NCBI GenBank assembly: GCA_965116445.1
Contig: OZ220688.1
Span: forward strand, 558,001-622,000
Length of the DNA stretch: 64,000 nucleotides
Source of the DNA: Multivorans sp965116445
GTDB taxonomy: Bacteria > Acidobacteriota > Thermoanaerobaculia > Multivoradales > Multivoraceae
Reading direction: 5' to 3'
Each line of letters begins with the position of its first letter. Position 1 is the first letter of the stretch. The notes under the pieces were generated by a model that was not told the DNA's origin, did no database searches, and saw only the letters and a program-made list of their open reading frames with translations. Position numbers and translations under genes: made by a program. Positions 25,768 to 33,841 of the stretch are shown here, piece after piece.

Positions 25768-27595
25768 GGCCGGCTCTTCGGATGAAGGGGGGCTTGATCG
25801 AGGAGTCGCCGCCGAGGAGCTTGCGCATTTCCGCCAGGTCGCTGGCGAAGACCTGACCGGGGACGGTCAGATACCGCCAGCAGGAGAGGGCCATCCGCTC
25901 CTTTACGAGCAGCCTTGCCGCTTCGTCGAGAGCCTCTTCGGCGGCGGCCAGGTCGCCGGTAGCCCCGTGGGCCAACGCGAGACATTGCCGGTAGTTGGCC
26001 TTCGGGCGGAAGTCGTCCGCCTGCGCGGCGTCCAGTTCAACGACATGTGCGAGGACATCCCGAGGGACCTCGCCTCGTTCCCCCCAGAGGGCCATCGCAT
26101 AGTTGAAGGCAAACTGAATGGACATGTCTTGCAGTGAGGGTGCCGAGGTCCGGCAGAGGGCCGCCGCGTCGCTGACGCGGCCCAATGCCATGCAGGCAAG
26201 TACTGCCCCGTTCCTGGCATTCTCCAGTTCAGCCGCTTCGAGGTTGTCGGCCTTGAGCAGAGGCTCAAGCAGGGCCAGCGCCGTTATGGCTTCCGTTTCG
26301 GTCCGGGTCATGCTAGATGCGAGTTGGATGCGCTCCCCAGGGCTCGATTCCATAACGCCCCGCGTGGCGGGAAGCTGCTCAAGGCCCTGCGGAATCAGGA
26401 GGCGAAGCGCCAACATCCGGTCCGGGAATGTCGCCCCGGAACTTCGGAAGACCTCCAGGGCGTCTTCACTGGCCGCTTCGGCGTCATCCAGTTTCAGGCG
26501 GCGGTAGCGGGCGCGCTCCAGCCATGCCTCCGGCGAGTGGAAGCCGGCTTCGATGGCGTTGTCGAAGAGGCCGGCGGCCTCTTCGACTCCCTGGCGATCG
26601 CGGAGTTGCCCCAAGCGAAACAGGACCTCTCCGTCTGTGAAGTGGTGTTCCCTGATTCGCTTCAGTCGGTCCTCGGCTCGATCCTGGCCGCTACCCGTTC
26701 CTGGCCGCCGACGGAGCGAGGCGCGATGGCGGCCGATGTAGTCCAGAGCGCCGTCGCGGTCGGCCGGATTCAGACGAATCACCTCAGTGGCGAGCGCCTT
26801 GTACTCGCGGGCCAGCCGACTCCTCGGACGGTTCTTCGTGAAGATGTCCTGCTTCAGCAGGGAAAGACTGGGATAGCGGTGGATGGCCAAGGGCTCGCGG
26901 CGGAAGCCGAGTTGTTTCTGGAAATCCGAAGTGATCGCCCGCAGAATCTCGTCCTCGTCGTCCAGGTCGGGGACGTTCGACAGGACGTAGTGGAGGTTGA
27001 TCGCGTCTGCCTCTGACCTCGTCGGTTCGGCTCGGATGTCGCGGACGACCTTGGTCAGGCCCCGGAGATTCTGCTCGTTAGGGAAGAAGAGAAGCACCAC
27101 GGCGTCGGGGAGCTGACGGGTGCAGATGCCGCCGACGTCGGTGTGGCCGGTCCGGGAGTCGATCAGGACGTAGTCGGCCTCAAGGCTGTCCCGCCACTGC
27201 GCCTTCAGATCTTCGAACAGGAGGTAGCCGTCGAAATGCTCGTAGAGGGCTTGCCAGTCGAGTGCGGCGAGGCGCCTTGCGTAGCGTTCGTCGTGCGATC
27301 CGGAAGGCATGATCCACAGGCGCCCGCCCTTCTCGCCGAGGGGTGGCGACTCGAACAGGAAGTCTTCGGCTTCGGGCGCCCGGTCAGTCTCGAGGTAGGT
27401 CTCCACGAAGTCGAGGATGCCGGGCGTTGTCTCGGCCGGCCGGCTGAGGTCGAACGTGTCGAGTCCGGGCGCCTCAAGATCGAAGTCGACCGCTACGACG
27501 CGCTTGCCCTGTAGCGCGAGTTCGACCGCGACGTTGACCAGGGCCATCGTGCGGCCGACGCCGCCCTTGAAGGAGTAGAACGTGGTGACGTACAT
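25730..27595 (-). CDS. KGGVGR-motif ParA/MinD-like ATPase with helical repeats
   Basis: This is a 621-residue protein. The N-terminal ~290 residues are a deviant-Walker SIMIBI ATPase. The P-loop is FKGGVGRTMALVNVA, where Arg replaces the usual Lys-Thr pattern of ParA, followed by VDFDLEAPGLDTFD and the Walker B region ADYVLIDSRTGHTDVGG. The C-terminal ~320 residues form TPR-like helical pairs (GQLRDRQGVEEAAGLFDNAI, LAHGATGDLAAAEEALDEAA). KGGVGR ATPases are usually encoded in accessory or defence loci, with a presumed sensor repeat domain. GGAG precedes the ATG. The gene follows the MqsA-like antitoxin gene with a 37-base gap in the same direction, so the three leftward genes may be one operon. 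Confidence 0.85.
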   Translation of the reverse strand: MYVTTFYSFKGGVGRTMALVNVAVELALQGKRVVAVDFDLEAPGLDTFDLSRPAETTPGILDFVETYLETDRAPEAEDFLFESPPLGEKGGRLWIMPSGSHDERYARRLAALDWQALYEHFDGYLLFEDLKAQWRDSLEADYVLIDSRTGHTDVGGICTRQLPDAVVLLFFPNEQNLRGLTKVVRDIRAEPTRSEADAINLHYVLSNVPDLDDEDEILRAITSDFQKQLGFRREPLAIHRYPSLSLLKQDIFTKNRPRSRLAREYKALATEVIRLNPADRDGALDYIGRHRASLRRRPGTGSGQDRAEDRLKRIREHHFTDGEVLFRLGQLRDRQGVEEAAGLFDNAIEAGFHSPEAWLERARYRRLKLDDAEAASEDALEVFRSSGATFPDRMLALRLLIPQGLEQLPATRGVMESSPGERIQLASSMTRTETEAITALALLEPLLKADNLEAAELENARNGAVLACMALGRVSDAAALCRTSAPSLQDMSIQFAFNYAMALWGERGEVPRDVLAHVVELDAAQADDFRPKANYRQCLALAHGATGDLAAAEEALDEAARLLVKERMALSCWRYLTVPGQVFASDLAEMRKLLGGDSSIKPPFIRRAGLRTAAAAAESPP

Positions 27596-27632
27596 GACGC
27601 TCCGTGTCGGCGCCGCCGGGGCCGGCGACGCT

Positions 27633-28184
27633 TCAGGCGGCTACACGGAACGTGGACGCCTGAGCGGAGTTGATCTGGTCCTGCGGCACATGGGGGAATC
27701 GTCCGGCGCTGGAGCTTGGTGCGGACCGGTCGGCGGGCTTCTGGTCCCGCGTCAGTTTCTTCAAGATGTTCCAGCCCAGGTCCGTGGCCAACAGCCGCAG
27801 ATAGCGGTCGTTTGCCCGGTTCTGCGCCGTGGCGCCCGTCTCCCAACGCTTGATCGTGGCTTCGCCGAGGCCGGTGATTTCCGCGAACGCGGGCCGGCTC
27901 AGGCCGCGCTGCTCCCGGATTCGTCGGATGTCCCAAGGGGACAGGAGTCCGTGGGCGCGGTACACGGCTTCGGTCTGGATGCGCTCCCCGACGTAGTCGA
28001 CAAACTCCTCGTCACAGTCGGCACACTGCCTGACGGGCAAGGTCACCGAGATCTCGACATCTCCGTGCTGGAACGTATGGTCGACAATCTCTGTCTTCGC
28101 CGGCGCTTCGCAGAAGGGACAGGTCGTGTCCCGGTTCGGGTCGCTCTCCGCGACTTCGTGCTTGGGTCTGCGGTAGTCAGGCAT
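27633..28184 (-). CDS. MqsA-like antitoxin (YgiT-type zinc finger plus HTH)
   Basis: A 183-residue protein. Residues ~20-65 form a YgiT-type zinc-binding domain with two CxxC pairs (CPFCEA and CADCDEEF). A Xre/HTH_3 domain follows (IRRIREQRGLSRPAFAEITG, then LGEATIKRWETGA), and the C-terminal extension is probably flexible. In MqsA, the zinc domain binds the toxin and the HTH represses the operon. The gene upstream, 36 bases away, is a plausible toxin. Autoregulation through sites near 28590 is expected but no operator is recognisable. Confidence 0.85.
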   Translation of the reverse strand: MPDYRRPKHEVAESDPNRDTTCPFCEAPAKTEIVDHTFQHGDVEISVTLPVRQCADCDEEFVDYVGERIQTEAVYRAHGLLSPWDIRRIREQRGLSRPAFAEITGLGEATIKRWETGATAQNRANDRYLRLLATDLGWNILKKLTRDQKPADRSAPSSSAGRFPHVPQDQINSAQASTFRVAA

Positions 28185-28220
28185 CGTTCTCTTCCTGTTC
28201 GTTCGATCGGCGGCGCCGAG

Positions 28221-28589
28221 TCACTCGTAGATGGAGTAGTGGAAGCTCCTGCCAAGGACCTTTCGCCGATTCTTCGGCAGCTCAAGCTTTACGTAGACCC
28301 GAGGGACGTTGGCTTCAACTCGGATCTTCAACACGTAGCCGGTGGCGCCCGGCGGGTGGTCCAGCACCATGGTCTCCACCTCCTGCCCATCGCGCAGCAT
28401 CTCGGCGATGAGACTCCAGGCGGTCTCTTCCGTGAACACCCCTCCCAAGTAGCGATCCTGGGGATTGTTGACGTTCCCTGGCTCCCATCGTGCTCGCCGC
28501 AGACCCGAGATTCTCGTTCCGGCGCGGCTGGCCAGCCGCGCCAGGACTCGCCGGGCTTCATCATCGATTCCCCGCTTGCAGTCAACCAT
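28221..28589 (-). CDS. Putative toxin partner of the MqsA-like antitoxin
   Basis: This 122-residue basic protein precedes the antitoxin gene, the order seen in mqsRA. It is a small alpha-beta protein with FTEETAWSLIAEMLRDGQEV, and ends in VPRVYVKLELPKNRRKVLGR and SFHYSIYE. The final strand is a pattern I associate with toxins encoded next to YgiT-type antitoxins, but I cannot assign it to MqsR itself. No PIN, RelE or HEPN motif is obvious. The toxin call therefore rests mostly on position, size and charge. Confidence 0.55.
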   Translation of the reverse strand: MVDCKRGIDDEARRVLARLASRAGTRISGLRRARWEPGNVNNPQDRYLGGVFTEETAWSLIAEMLRDGQEVETMVLDHPPGATGYVLKIRVEANVPRVYVKLELPKNRRKVLGRSFHYSIYE

Positions 28590-28740
28590 CGGTGACCCGT
28601 GGGGAAGGACGAGGGGGATCGTATGGGTCTGATTGTGCGCTTGTCAAGGGCCGGCACCAGGTCTGAAGCGCGACTTGGGGGTCGTCTGATCCTCGTCCCC
28701 GGTCTGGCAGCCTATGGGCGGGTCGGCGAAGCCGACGAGC

Positions 28741-29592
28741 TTACGAAGCCCGGTCGCGCGCCGCGGCCAGAGCGCGCTTGCCGTAGACCTTGCCGACGTG
28801 GACGCGGTAGTCGCCACTGGCGAAGATGTCGCCGATCGGGTCTTCCGTGTCCAGGCCGGAGGCGGCTGCGGCGATCGCGTCGTCCGAGAGGTCGCTGCCG
28901 ACCAGGCTCGAGACGTCGACGGCGGTCGGCACCGCGCCGACGCCGCCGACGACGAGGGCGGCGGCGGTGCAGCGGCCGTGGTGAACGGTCACGGAAGCCG
29001 CGGCGCCGACGACGGCGTAGCCGGAGGCGGGGTGCTCGAACTTGAGGTAGGCGGCGCCGGTGCCGGCGCTCTGGGCGGGGATGTCGACGTGGGTGAGGAT
29101 CTCGTCTTCGCCGACGTCGGTCATCAGGAGGTCCTGGAAGAAGTCGGCCGCGGCGACGGAGCGGGTGCCGGACGGGGACTGCAGGTGGACGGACGCTCCG
29201 AGAAGGACGAGCACGGGCGGGATGTCGGAACCCGGGTCGGCGTGGGCGATGTTGCCGCCGATCGTGCCGCGGTTGCGGACCTGGGCGTCGCCGATGTGGC
29301 CTGCGGCCTCGGCGAGAACTGGGCAGGACGCGGCGAGAATGTCGGAGGCCGCGATGTCGGCGTGGGTGGTCAGGGAGCCTACCCGGACGCCGCCGCCGGC
29401 TTCGGAGATTCCCTGGAGTTCATCGAGGCGGCCGATGTCGATGACGACGGGCGGCTGCGCGAGGCGCAGCTTCATCATCGGGATCAGGCTGTGACCGCCG
29501 GCCATCAGCTTCGCGTCCTCGTGCTCCTGCAGCAGGCCGAGCGCTTCATCGACCGATCCGGCGCGACGGTAATCGAATTGGGCTGGGTACAT
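28741..29592 (-). CDS. coxM: CoxM-like FAD subunit, xanthine dehydrogenase family
   Basis: This 283-residue protein binds FAD in the molybdenum hydroxylase complex. The FAD motifs are AGGHSLIPMMKLRLAQP near residue 31 and the second site VRNRGTIGGNIAHADPGSDI. The C-terminal CO-dehydrogenase flavoprotein domain follows (HPASGYAVVGAAASVTV). It accepts electrons from the Fe-S subunit and passes them to an acceptor. It is last in the leftward coxG-S-L-M order, 86 bases after coxL. The order differs from the canonical coxMSL operon. Confidence 0.92.
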   Translation of the reverse strand: MYPAQFDYRRAGSVDEALGLLQEHEDAKLMAGGHSLIPMMKLRLAQPPVVIDIGRLDELQGISEAGGGVRVGSLTTHADIAASDILAASCPVLAEAAGHIGDAQVRNRGTIGGNIAHADPGSDIPPVLVLLGASVHLQSPSGTRSVAAADFFQDLLMTDVGEDEILTHVDIPAQSAGTGAAYLKFEHPASGYAVVGAAASVTVHHGRCTAAALVVGGVGAVPTAVDVSSLVGSDLSDDAIAAAASGLDTEDPIGDIFASGDYRVHVGKVYGKRALAAARDRAS

Positions 29593-29678
29593 ATCGGTGC
29601 TCCTGATTCGGCAGCTTCGGTTGCTCGGCTGCGGGATTCTAGACGGAAGATGCTGTCCTGGTCGGTTGGGTTTGAGGA

Positions 29679-32033
29679 CTAGTCAGCGTTCACGGCCCGC
29701 CACACCTTCTCGGGCGTGAGCGGCATGTCGATGTGGGTCACGCCGAACGGCTTCAGCGCGTCGACGACGGCGTTCACGACGGCCGGCGGCGAGGCGATCG
29801 CACCGGCCTCGCCGACGCCTTTCACGCCGAGCGGGTTGTGCGGGCACGGCGTCGTCGTCCGGTCGAGTTCGAACGGGATCAGGTTGTGGATCTTGGGCAG
29901 TGCGTAGTCCATCAACGAGCCCGAGACGAGCTGTCCACTGTCGTCGTAGACCGCGTCCTCCCACAGTGCCTGACCGATGCCCTGGGCCAGTCCGCCGTGG
30001 ATCTGGCCGTCGACGATCATCGGGTTGATCACGTTGCCGACGTCGTCGACCGCGGCGTAGCGCAGCAGTTCGATCGAGCCGGTTTCCGTGTCGACCTCCA
30101 CCACGCAGACGTGGGTGCCGAACGGGTAGGTGAAGTTGGCCGGGTCGTAGAACGTGGTCGCGGACAGGCCCGGTTCCAGATCGTCCGGGTAGTTGTGGGC
30201 CAGGTAGGCCTGGAGTGCCACGTCGCCGAGACCGAGCGCGCGGTCCGGCGAGCCGGCGACGCGGAAGCTGCCGTCCTCGTATTCGAGGTCCTCCGCGGAT
30301 GCCTCGAGGAGATGGGCGGCGATCTTCTTGCCCTTCTCGATGATCTTGTCGACACTGCCCGCGATCGCCGAGCCGCCGACGGCGGCGCTGCGGCTGCCGT
30401 AGGTGCCCATGCCGAACTGGACCAGATCCGTGTCGCCGTGGATCACCTCGACGGCCTCGGGAGCGACCCCGAGCCGGTCCGCGACGATCTGGGAGAAGGT
30501 CGTCTCGTGGCCCTGACCGTGCGACGAGGAGCCGGTGTAGACCGTAACGGAGCCGGTCGGGTGGACGCGCACGTCGGCGCTCTCCCACTGCCCGGCCTGG
30601 GCGCCGAGCGAGCCGACGACTGCCGACGGCGCCAGACCGCAGGCCTCGATGTAGGACGAGAAACCGATCCCGAGCTGGCGGCGGCCGTTGCCGTTGCCGC
30701 GGCGCGATGCCTGTTCACGGCAGAGGTCGTCGTAGCCGATCATCTCGAGCGCGCGGTCCATCGCCGGCCCGTAGTTCCCCGAGTCGTAGGCGAGCGCGAC
30801 CTGGGTCTGGTAGGGGAAGGCGTCAGCGGGCACGAAGTTCCGCTTGCGGACTTCGATCGGGCCGAGGCCGGTCGCCTCGCCGGCGAGGTGCATCAGCCGC
30901 TCGACAACGAAGGTGGCCTCAGGCCGTCCGGCGCCGCGGTAGGCGTCGACGGGCGCGGTGTGGGTGAAGACGCCGGTCACGTGGCAGTGGATCGCCGGGA
31001 TGTCGTACTGGCCGGACATCAAGGTGCCGTAGAGGTAGGTCGGGACGGCCGGCGCGAAGGTCGAGAGATAGGCGCCCATCGCGGCCTTCGTGTCCACTCT
31101 CAGGCCCGTGATGCGGCCGTCACTGTCGAGAGCCATCGCGCAGTGCGTTGCGTGGTCGCGGCCGTGGGCGTCGGTGAGGTTCGTCTCGGTGCGCGTGGCG
31201 GTCCACTTGACCGGTCGGTCGAGCTTCAACGAACAGAGGCCGACGATCGCCTCGTCGGCGTAGTGGTGGATCTTGCTGCCGAAGCCGCCGCCGACTTCGG
31301 GGGCGACGATCCGCACCTTGTGCTCGGGCATGCCAAGCGAGGCGAGGGTCATCAGCAGCCGGTGGACGTGCGGGTTCTGGGTCGTCATGTGGATCGTCAT
31401 CTCGCCGGTGGACGAGTCGTACGAGGCGAGCACCGCGCGCGGCTCGATCGCATGCGGGATCAGGCGGTTGTTGCGCAGATCAAGCGCCACCGTGTGCGCG
31501 GCCTGAGCGAAGGCGGCGTCGACAGGGTCCTTCTCGCCGATCTCCCAGTCGAAGGCGACGTTGCCCGGAGCGTCGTCGTGGACCGTGGGGGCGCCGTCCT
31601 CGAGCGCGGCGACCACGTCGGCCACCGCGTCGAGCGGCTCGTAGTCGACCGCGACCCGTTCCGCGGCGTCGCGGGCGATGTAGCGGTCTTCCGCCACGAC
31701 CACCGCTACCGCGTCGCCGACGTGGCGGACCGTGTCGGCCGCGATCATCGGATGCGCGGGTGTCTTGAGGTCGGGCAGCAGCCAGCCGACCGGCACGACG
31801 CCGGGGATCCCGGCGGCCGCGACATCGCGCGCCGTGAGCACGGCGACAACGCCGGGATAGGACTCCGCGGCGGAGGTGTCGATGCCGCGGATGCGGGCAT
31901 GGGCGTAGGGGCTGCGCACGATTGCGGCGTGCGTGATGCCCTCGACCTTCAGGTCGTCGGTGTACTTGCCGCGTCCGGTGATGAGGGCCGGGTCTTCCCG
32001 GCGCTTGATCGACGTGCCGAGTACGCCCGCCAT
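29679..32033 (-). CDS. coxL: CoxL-like molybdenum hydroxylase large subunit, form II
   Basis: This is a 784-residue molybdopterin-binding subunit. Domains are the a/b hammerhead (residues ~20-130, VEGITHAAIVRSPYAHARI) and the Mo-binding region with APEVGGGFGSKIHHYADEA, TGSSSHGQGHETTFSQIVA and GVKGVGEAGAIASPPAVVNA. The active-site loop reads AYRGAGRPEATF. AYRGAGR marks form II; true form I CO dehydrogenases have AYxCSFR with the Cu-binding Cys. CO oxidation therefore is uncertain, and another aldehyde, purine or N-heterocycle substrate is likely. One base separates it from coxS. Confidence 0.94.
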   Translation of the reverse strand: MAGVLGTSIKRREDPALITGRGKYTDDLKVEGITHAAIVRSPYAHARIRGIDTSAAESYPGVVAVLTARDVAAAGIPGVVPVGWLLPDLKTPAHPMIAADTVRHVGDAVAVVVAEDRYIARDAAERVAVDYEPLDAVADVVAALEDGAPTVHDDAPGNVAFDWEIGEKDPVDAAFAQAAHTVALDLRNNRLIPHAIEPRAVLASYDSSTGEMTIHMTTQNPHVHRLLMTLASLGMPEHKVRIVAPEVGGGFGSKIHHYADEAIVGLCSLKLDRPVKWTATRTETNLTDAHGRDHATHCAMALDSDGRITGLRVDTKAAMGAYLSTFAPAVPTYLYGTLMSGQYDIPAIHCHVTGVFTHTAPVDAYRGAGRPEATFVVERLMHLAGEATGLGPIEVRKRNFVPADAFPYQTQVALAYDSGNYGPAMDRALEMIGYDDLCREQASRRGNGNGRRQLGIGFSSYIEACGLAPSAVVGSLGAQAGQWESADVRVHPTGSVTVYTGSSSHGQGHETTFSQIVADRLGVAPEAVEVIHGDTDLVQFGMGTYGSRSAAVGGSAIAGSVDKIIEKGKKIAAHLLEASAEDLEYEDGSFRVAGSPDRALGLGDVALQAYLAHNYPDDLEPGLSATTFYDPANFTYPFGTHVCVVEVDTETGSIELLRYAAVDDVGNVINPMIVDGQIHGGLAQGIGQALWEDAVYDDSGQLVSGSLMDYALPKIHNLIPFELDRTTTPCPHNPLGVKGVGEAGAIASPPAVVNAVVDALKPFGVTHIDMPLTPEKVWRAVNAD

Positions 32034-32034
32034 C

Positions 32035-32502
32035 TCAGCTCATCCTTTCGGCGGCGTACTTCACGGCCTCCACGATGTTGTGGTAGCCCGTGCAGCGGCA
32101 GATGTTCCCCTTCAGCCCTTCGCGGATCTCCTCGTCGCTCGGGCTCGGGTTCTGCTCCAGCAGGTAGTTCGCGGACAGGATCATGCCCGGCGTGCAGTAG
32201 CCGCACTGCAGGCCGTGCTTCTCCCAGAAGCCGTCCTGCAGCGGGTGCAGTTCGCCGTTCCGGGCCAGCCCCTCGATCGTGGTCACGGCCGAGCCGTCCG
32301 CCTGCGCCGCGAGCATCGTGCAGGACTTGACCGCACTGCCGTCGACCAGAATGGTGCAGGCGCCGCAGAGGCTCGTCTCGCAGCCGATGTTGGCGCCCGT
32401 GAGGCCGAGATCTTCCCGCAGGAAGTGGACCAACAGGCGCCGGGGTTCGACCTCGGCCTGTACCGGCTTCCCGTTGACTTCGAGTTGTATGGACACGGTC
32501 AT
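32035..32502 (-). CDS. coxS: CoxS-like [2Fe-2S] subunit
   Basis: This 155-residue subunit transfers electrons between the Mo site and FAD. The plant-type ferredoxin domain has GCETSLCGACTILVDGSAVK. The C-terminal helical [2Fe-2S] domain has LQCGYCTPGMILSANYLLEQ and NICRCTGYHNIVEAVKYAAE. All eight cysteines are in place and the length is normal for the family. It lies between coxG and coxL on the same strand, with one base before coxL. Confidence 0.95.
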   Translation of the reverse strand: MTVSIQLEVNGKPVQAEVEPRRLLVHFLREDLGLTGANIGCETSLCGACTILVDGSAVKSCTMLAAQADGSAVTTIEGLARNGELHPLQDGFWEKHGLQCGYCTPGMILSANYLLEQNPSPSDEEIREGLKGNICRCTGYHNIVEAVKYAAERMS

Positions 32503-32544
32503 CGTTGGAGTGTCTCCTTTCTGGACTGCCTTGGCGAGAGTTCC

Positions 32545-33222
32545 TTACGAGCAGGCGCGAAGCGAGATGGCGACGGCGGCCAGGAGGACCAGGGCGCCTC
32601 CGACCAGGTAGGGCCAGAGTTCCCGGGCCAGTCCGGCGGCGAACTTGCCGGCGAAGGCGGCCTGGGACGGCGCTTCGGCGCTGGCCTCGGGCTGTGGCGA
32701 CGAGGCCGAGGCGCCCCCGGCGGGCGGTTCGCTGCCGCCGGTCGGATCCTCGTCAGCGGCCGTGGCTGGCATCGCGGCCGCCCGCGCCTCGAGCTGCTTC
32801 TCCAGGCCCTGGAGGCCCTGGCGGGTCAGAACCCTGGCCGAGCTGTCGAGCAGGCGCTGGCCGACGGCGGCGATGCGACCGCCGACCCGGGCGTCGATCT
32901 CGTAGTGGAGCAGGGCGCCGTCTTCGCCCTGATCCTCGAGCCGCAGCGAGCCGTTGCCGTTCACGAAACCGGGCGCGCCCTTGCCGTCCATCTTCAGGCT
33001 GTAGCCGTTCGGCGGGTCGAGGTCGAGGAGTTCGACGCCGCCCTCGAACACGCCCTGCACGGGGCCGACCTTCATCTTCAGCTTGCCGCGAAACCGGTTG
33101 TCGCCAACCGGCGCCAGGTCCTCGCAACCGGGCAGGGTGCGCGACAGCACCTCCGGGTCGAGGATCGCTTCCCAGACCACGTCGCGCCGGAAGGGAAGAG
33201 CGTGCGAACCCTTGATCTTCAC
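32545..33222 (-). CDS. coxG: CoxG-like SRPBCC protein with C-terminal membrane anchor
   Basis: This 225-residue protein starts at GTG 33222. Residues 1-150 are a CoxG/SRPBCC domain (GSHALPFRRDVVWEAILDPE, LPGCEDLAPVGDNRFRGKLK). An Ala/Pro/Ser linker of ~45 residues follows, then a single transmembrane helix (LWPYLVGGALVLLAAVAISL) at the end. CoxG anchors the CO dehydrogenase-type complex to the cytoplasmic membrane and may bind a quinone. It is the first gene of this operon. The promoter must lie in the gene-poor region above 33223. Confidence 0.88.
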   Translation of the reverse strand: MKIKGSHALPFRRDVVWEAILDPEVLSRTLPGCEDLAPVGDNRFRGKLKMKVGPVQGVFEGGVELLDLDPPNGYSLKMDGKGAPGFVNGNGSLRLEDQGEDGALLHYEIDARVGGRIAAVGQRLLDSSARVLTRQGLQGLEKQLEARAAAMPATAADEDPTGGSEPPAGGASASSPQPEASAEAPSQAAFAGKFAAGLARELWPYLVGGALVLLAAVAISLRACS

Positions 33223-33667
33223 GTTCCGGGGCGGCGATCGCTAGTGGCCCGCCGACGGCCGTAGTCTGGAGTCTGGGCGACGAAGATCATGGGCGCGAGT
33301 GGTGGAGTTTCTACCACAGGGGGCCGCTCGTAGCGGTTGCTCGGCCGCAATCAATGCGGGCGGAACCGTCAGCATCCTGAACCGCTTTTCCCTGCTGCTG
33401 TTCTGGCGAGACCGACCACATCGCCTGCGGCGCGAGGCCGCTTCAGAGCGATGGCGTCGTCGAGATCGCTCGTGGCCGCGGCCTGGTCTTCGAGAGCGGT
33501 GATGGTGACGCCGAGCGGATCCACCGTCCCCGTTCACACTCACTTCTCGCTGGACAGCACGAGGTATTGACAACTCTTTCGCCGCAGGCTAGCGTTTTGC
33601 TGCCCCAGACTTAGGGGCTTACCCTCGTTCCGTAACCAGGGATCCCCGCAACCAGGGGGGATCCCTG
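33223..33667. other. Gene-poor region
   Basis: No frame gives a recognisable protein over these 445 bases. It contains the upstream region of the leftward cox operon and of the rightward small ORF at 33668. One leftward frame (LDDAIALKRPRAAGDVVGLA) is vaguely protein-like but short, without a plausible start. Two near-identical segments, ccagggatccc and ccaggggggatccc, lie at about 33636-33666 as a short direct repeat. Confidence 0.5.
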
Positions 33668-33841
33668 ATGGATCGCGACGGAACTTACCGGTGCGCGGAC
33701 GTTGCGTTCTGCCGCTACGGTCCTGGCCTGTTGGTCATGGCGTTGGCGATGTTTGCGTTTCTCGCGATGCCGGAGGAGGCTGAGGCCCGCGACTGCACCA
33801 AGTGCAACAGATGGGGCGCGTTTGCCGCTCCTGCTCCCTGA
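33668..33841 (+). CDS. Small CxxC protein with hydrophobic segment
   Basis: This 57-residue ORF starts at ATG 33668 (MDRDGTYRCADVAFCRYGPG). A hydrophobic stretch follows (LLVMALAMFAFLAMPEEAEA) like a signal or membrane anchor, then RDCTKCNRW with a CxxC pair. Its 3' end overlaps the likely start of the large carboxypeptidase-regulatory protein in another frame. The Cys pair and the membrane segment make it look like a real short secreted or membrane peptide rather than noise. The function is unknown. Confidence 0.4.
   Translation: MDRDGTYRCADVAFCRYGPGLLVMALAMFAFLAMPEEAEARDCTKCNRWGAFAAPAP

Noticed and set aside
33241..33573. Possible small antitoxin ORF on the - strand
   Set aside because: It reads like a protein for only ~30 residues, has no plausible start with a ribosome-binding site and no toxin partner.
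33702..33821. N-terminal extension of the carboxypeptidase-regulatory protein
   Set aside because: The 40 residues are Trp/Arg-rich, precede the signal peptide and overlap a better ORF in another frame.
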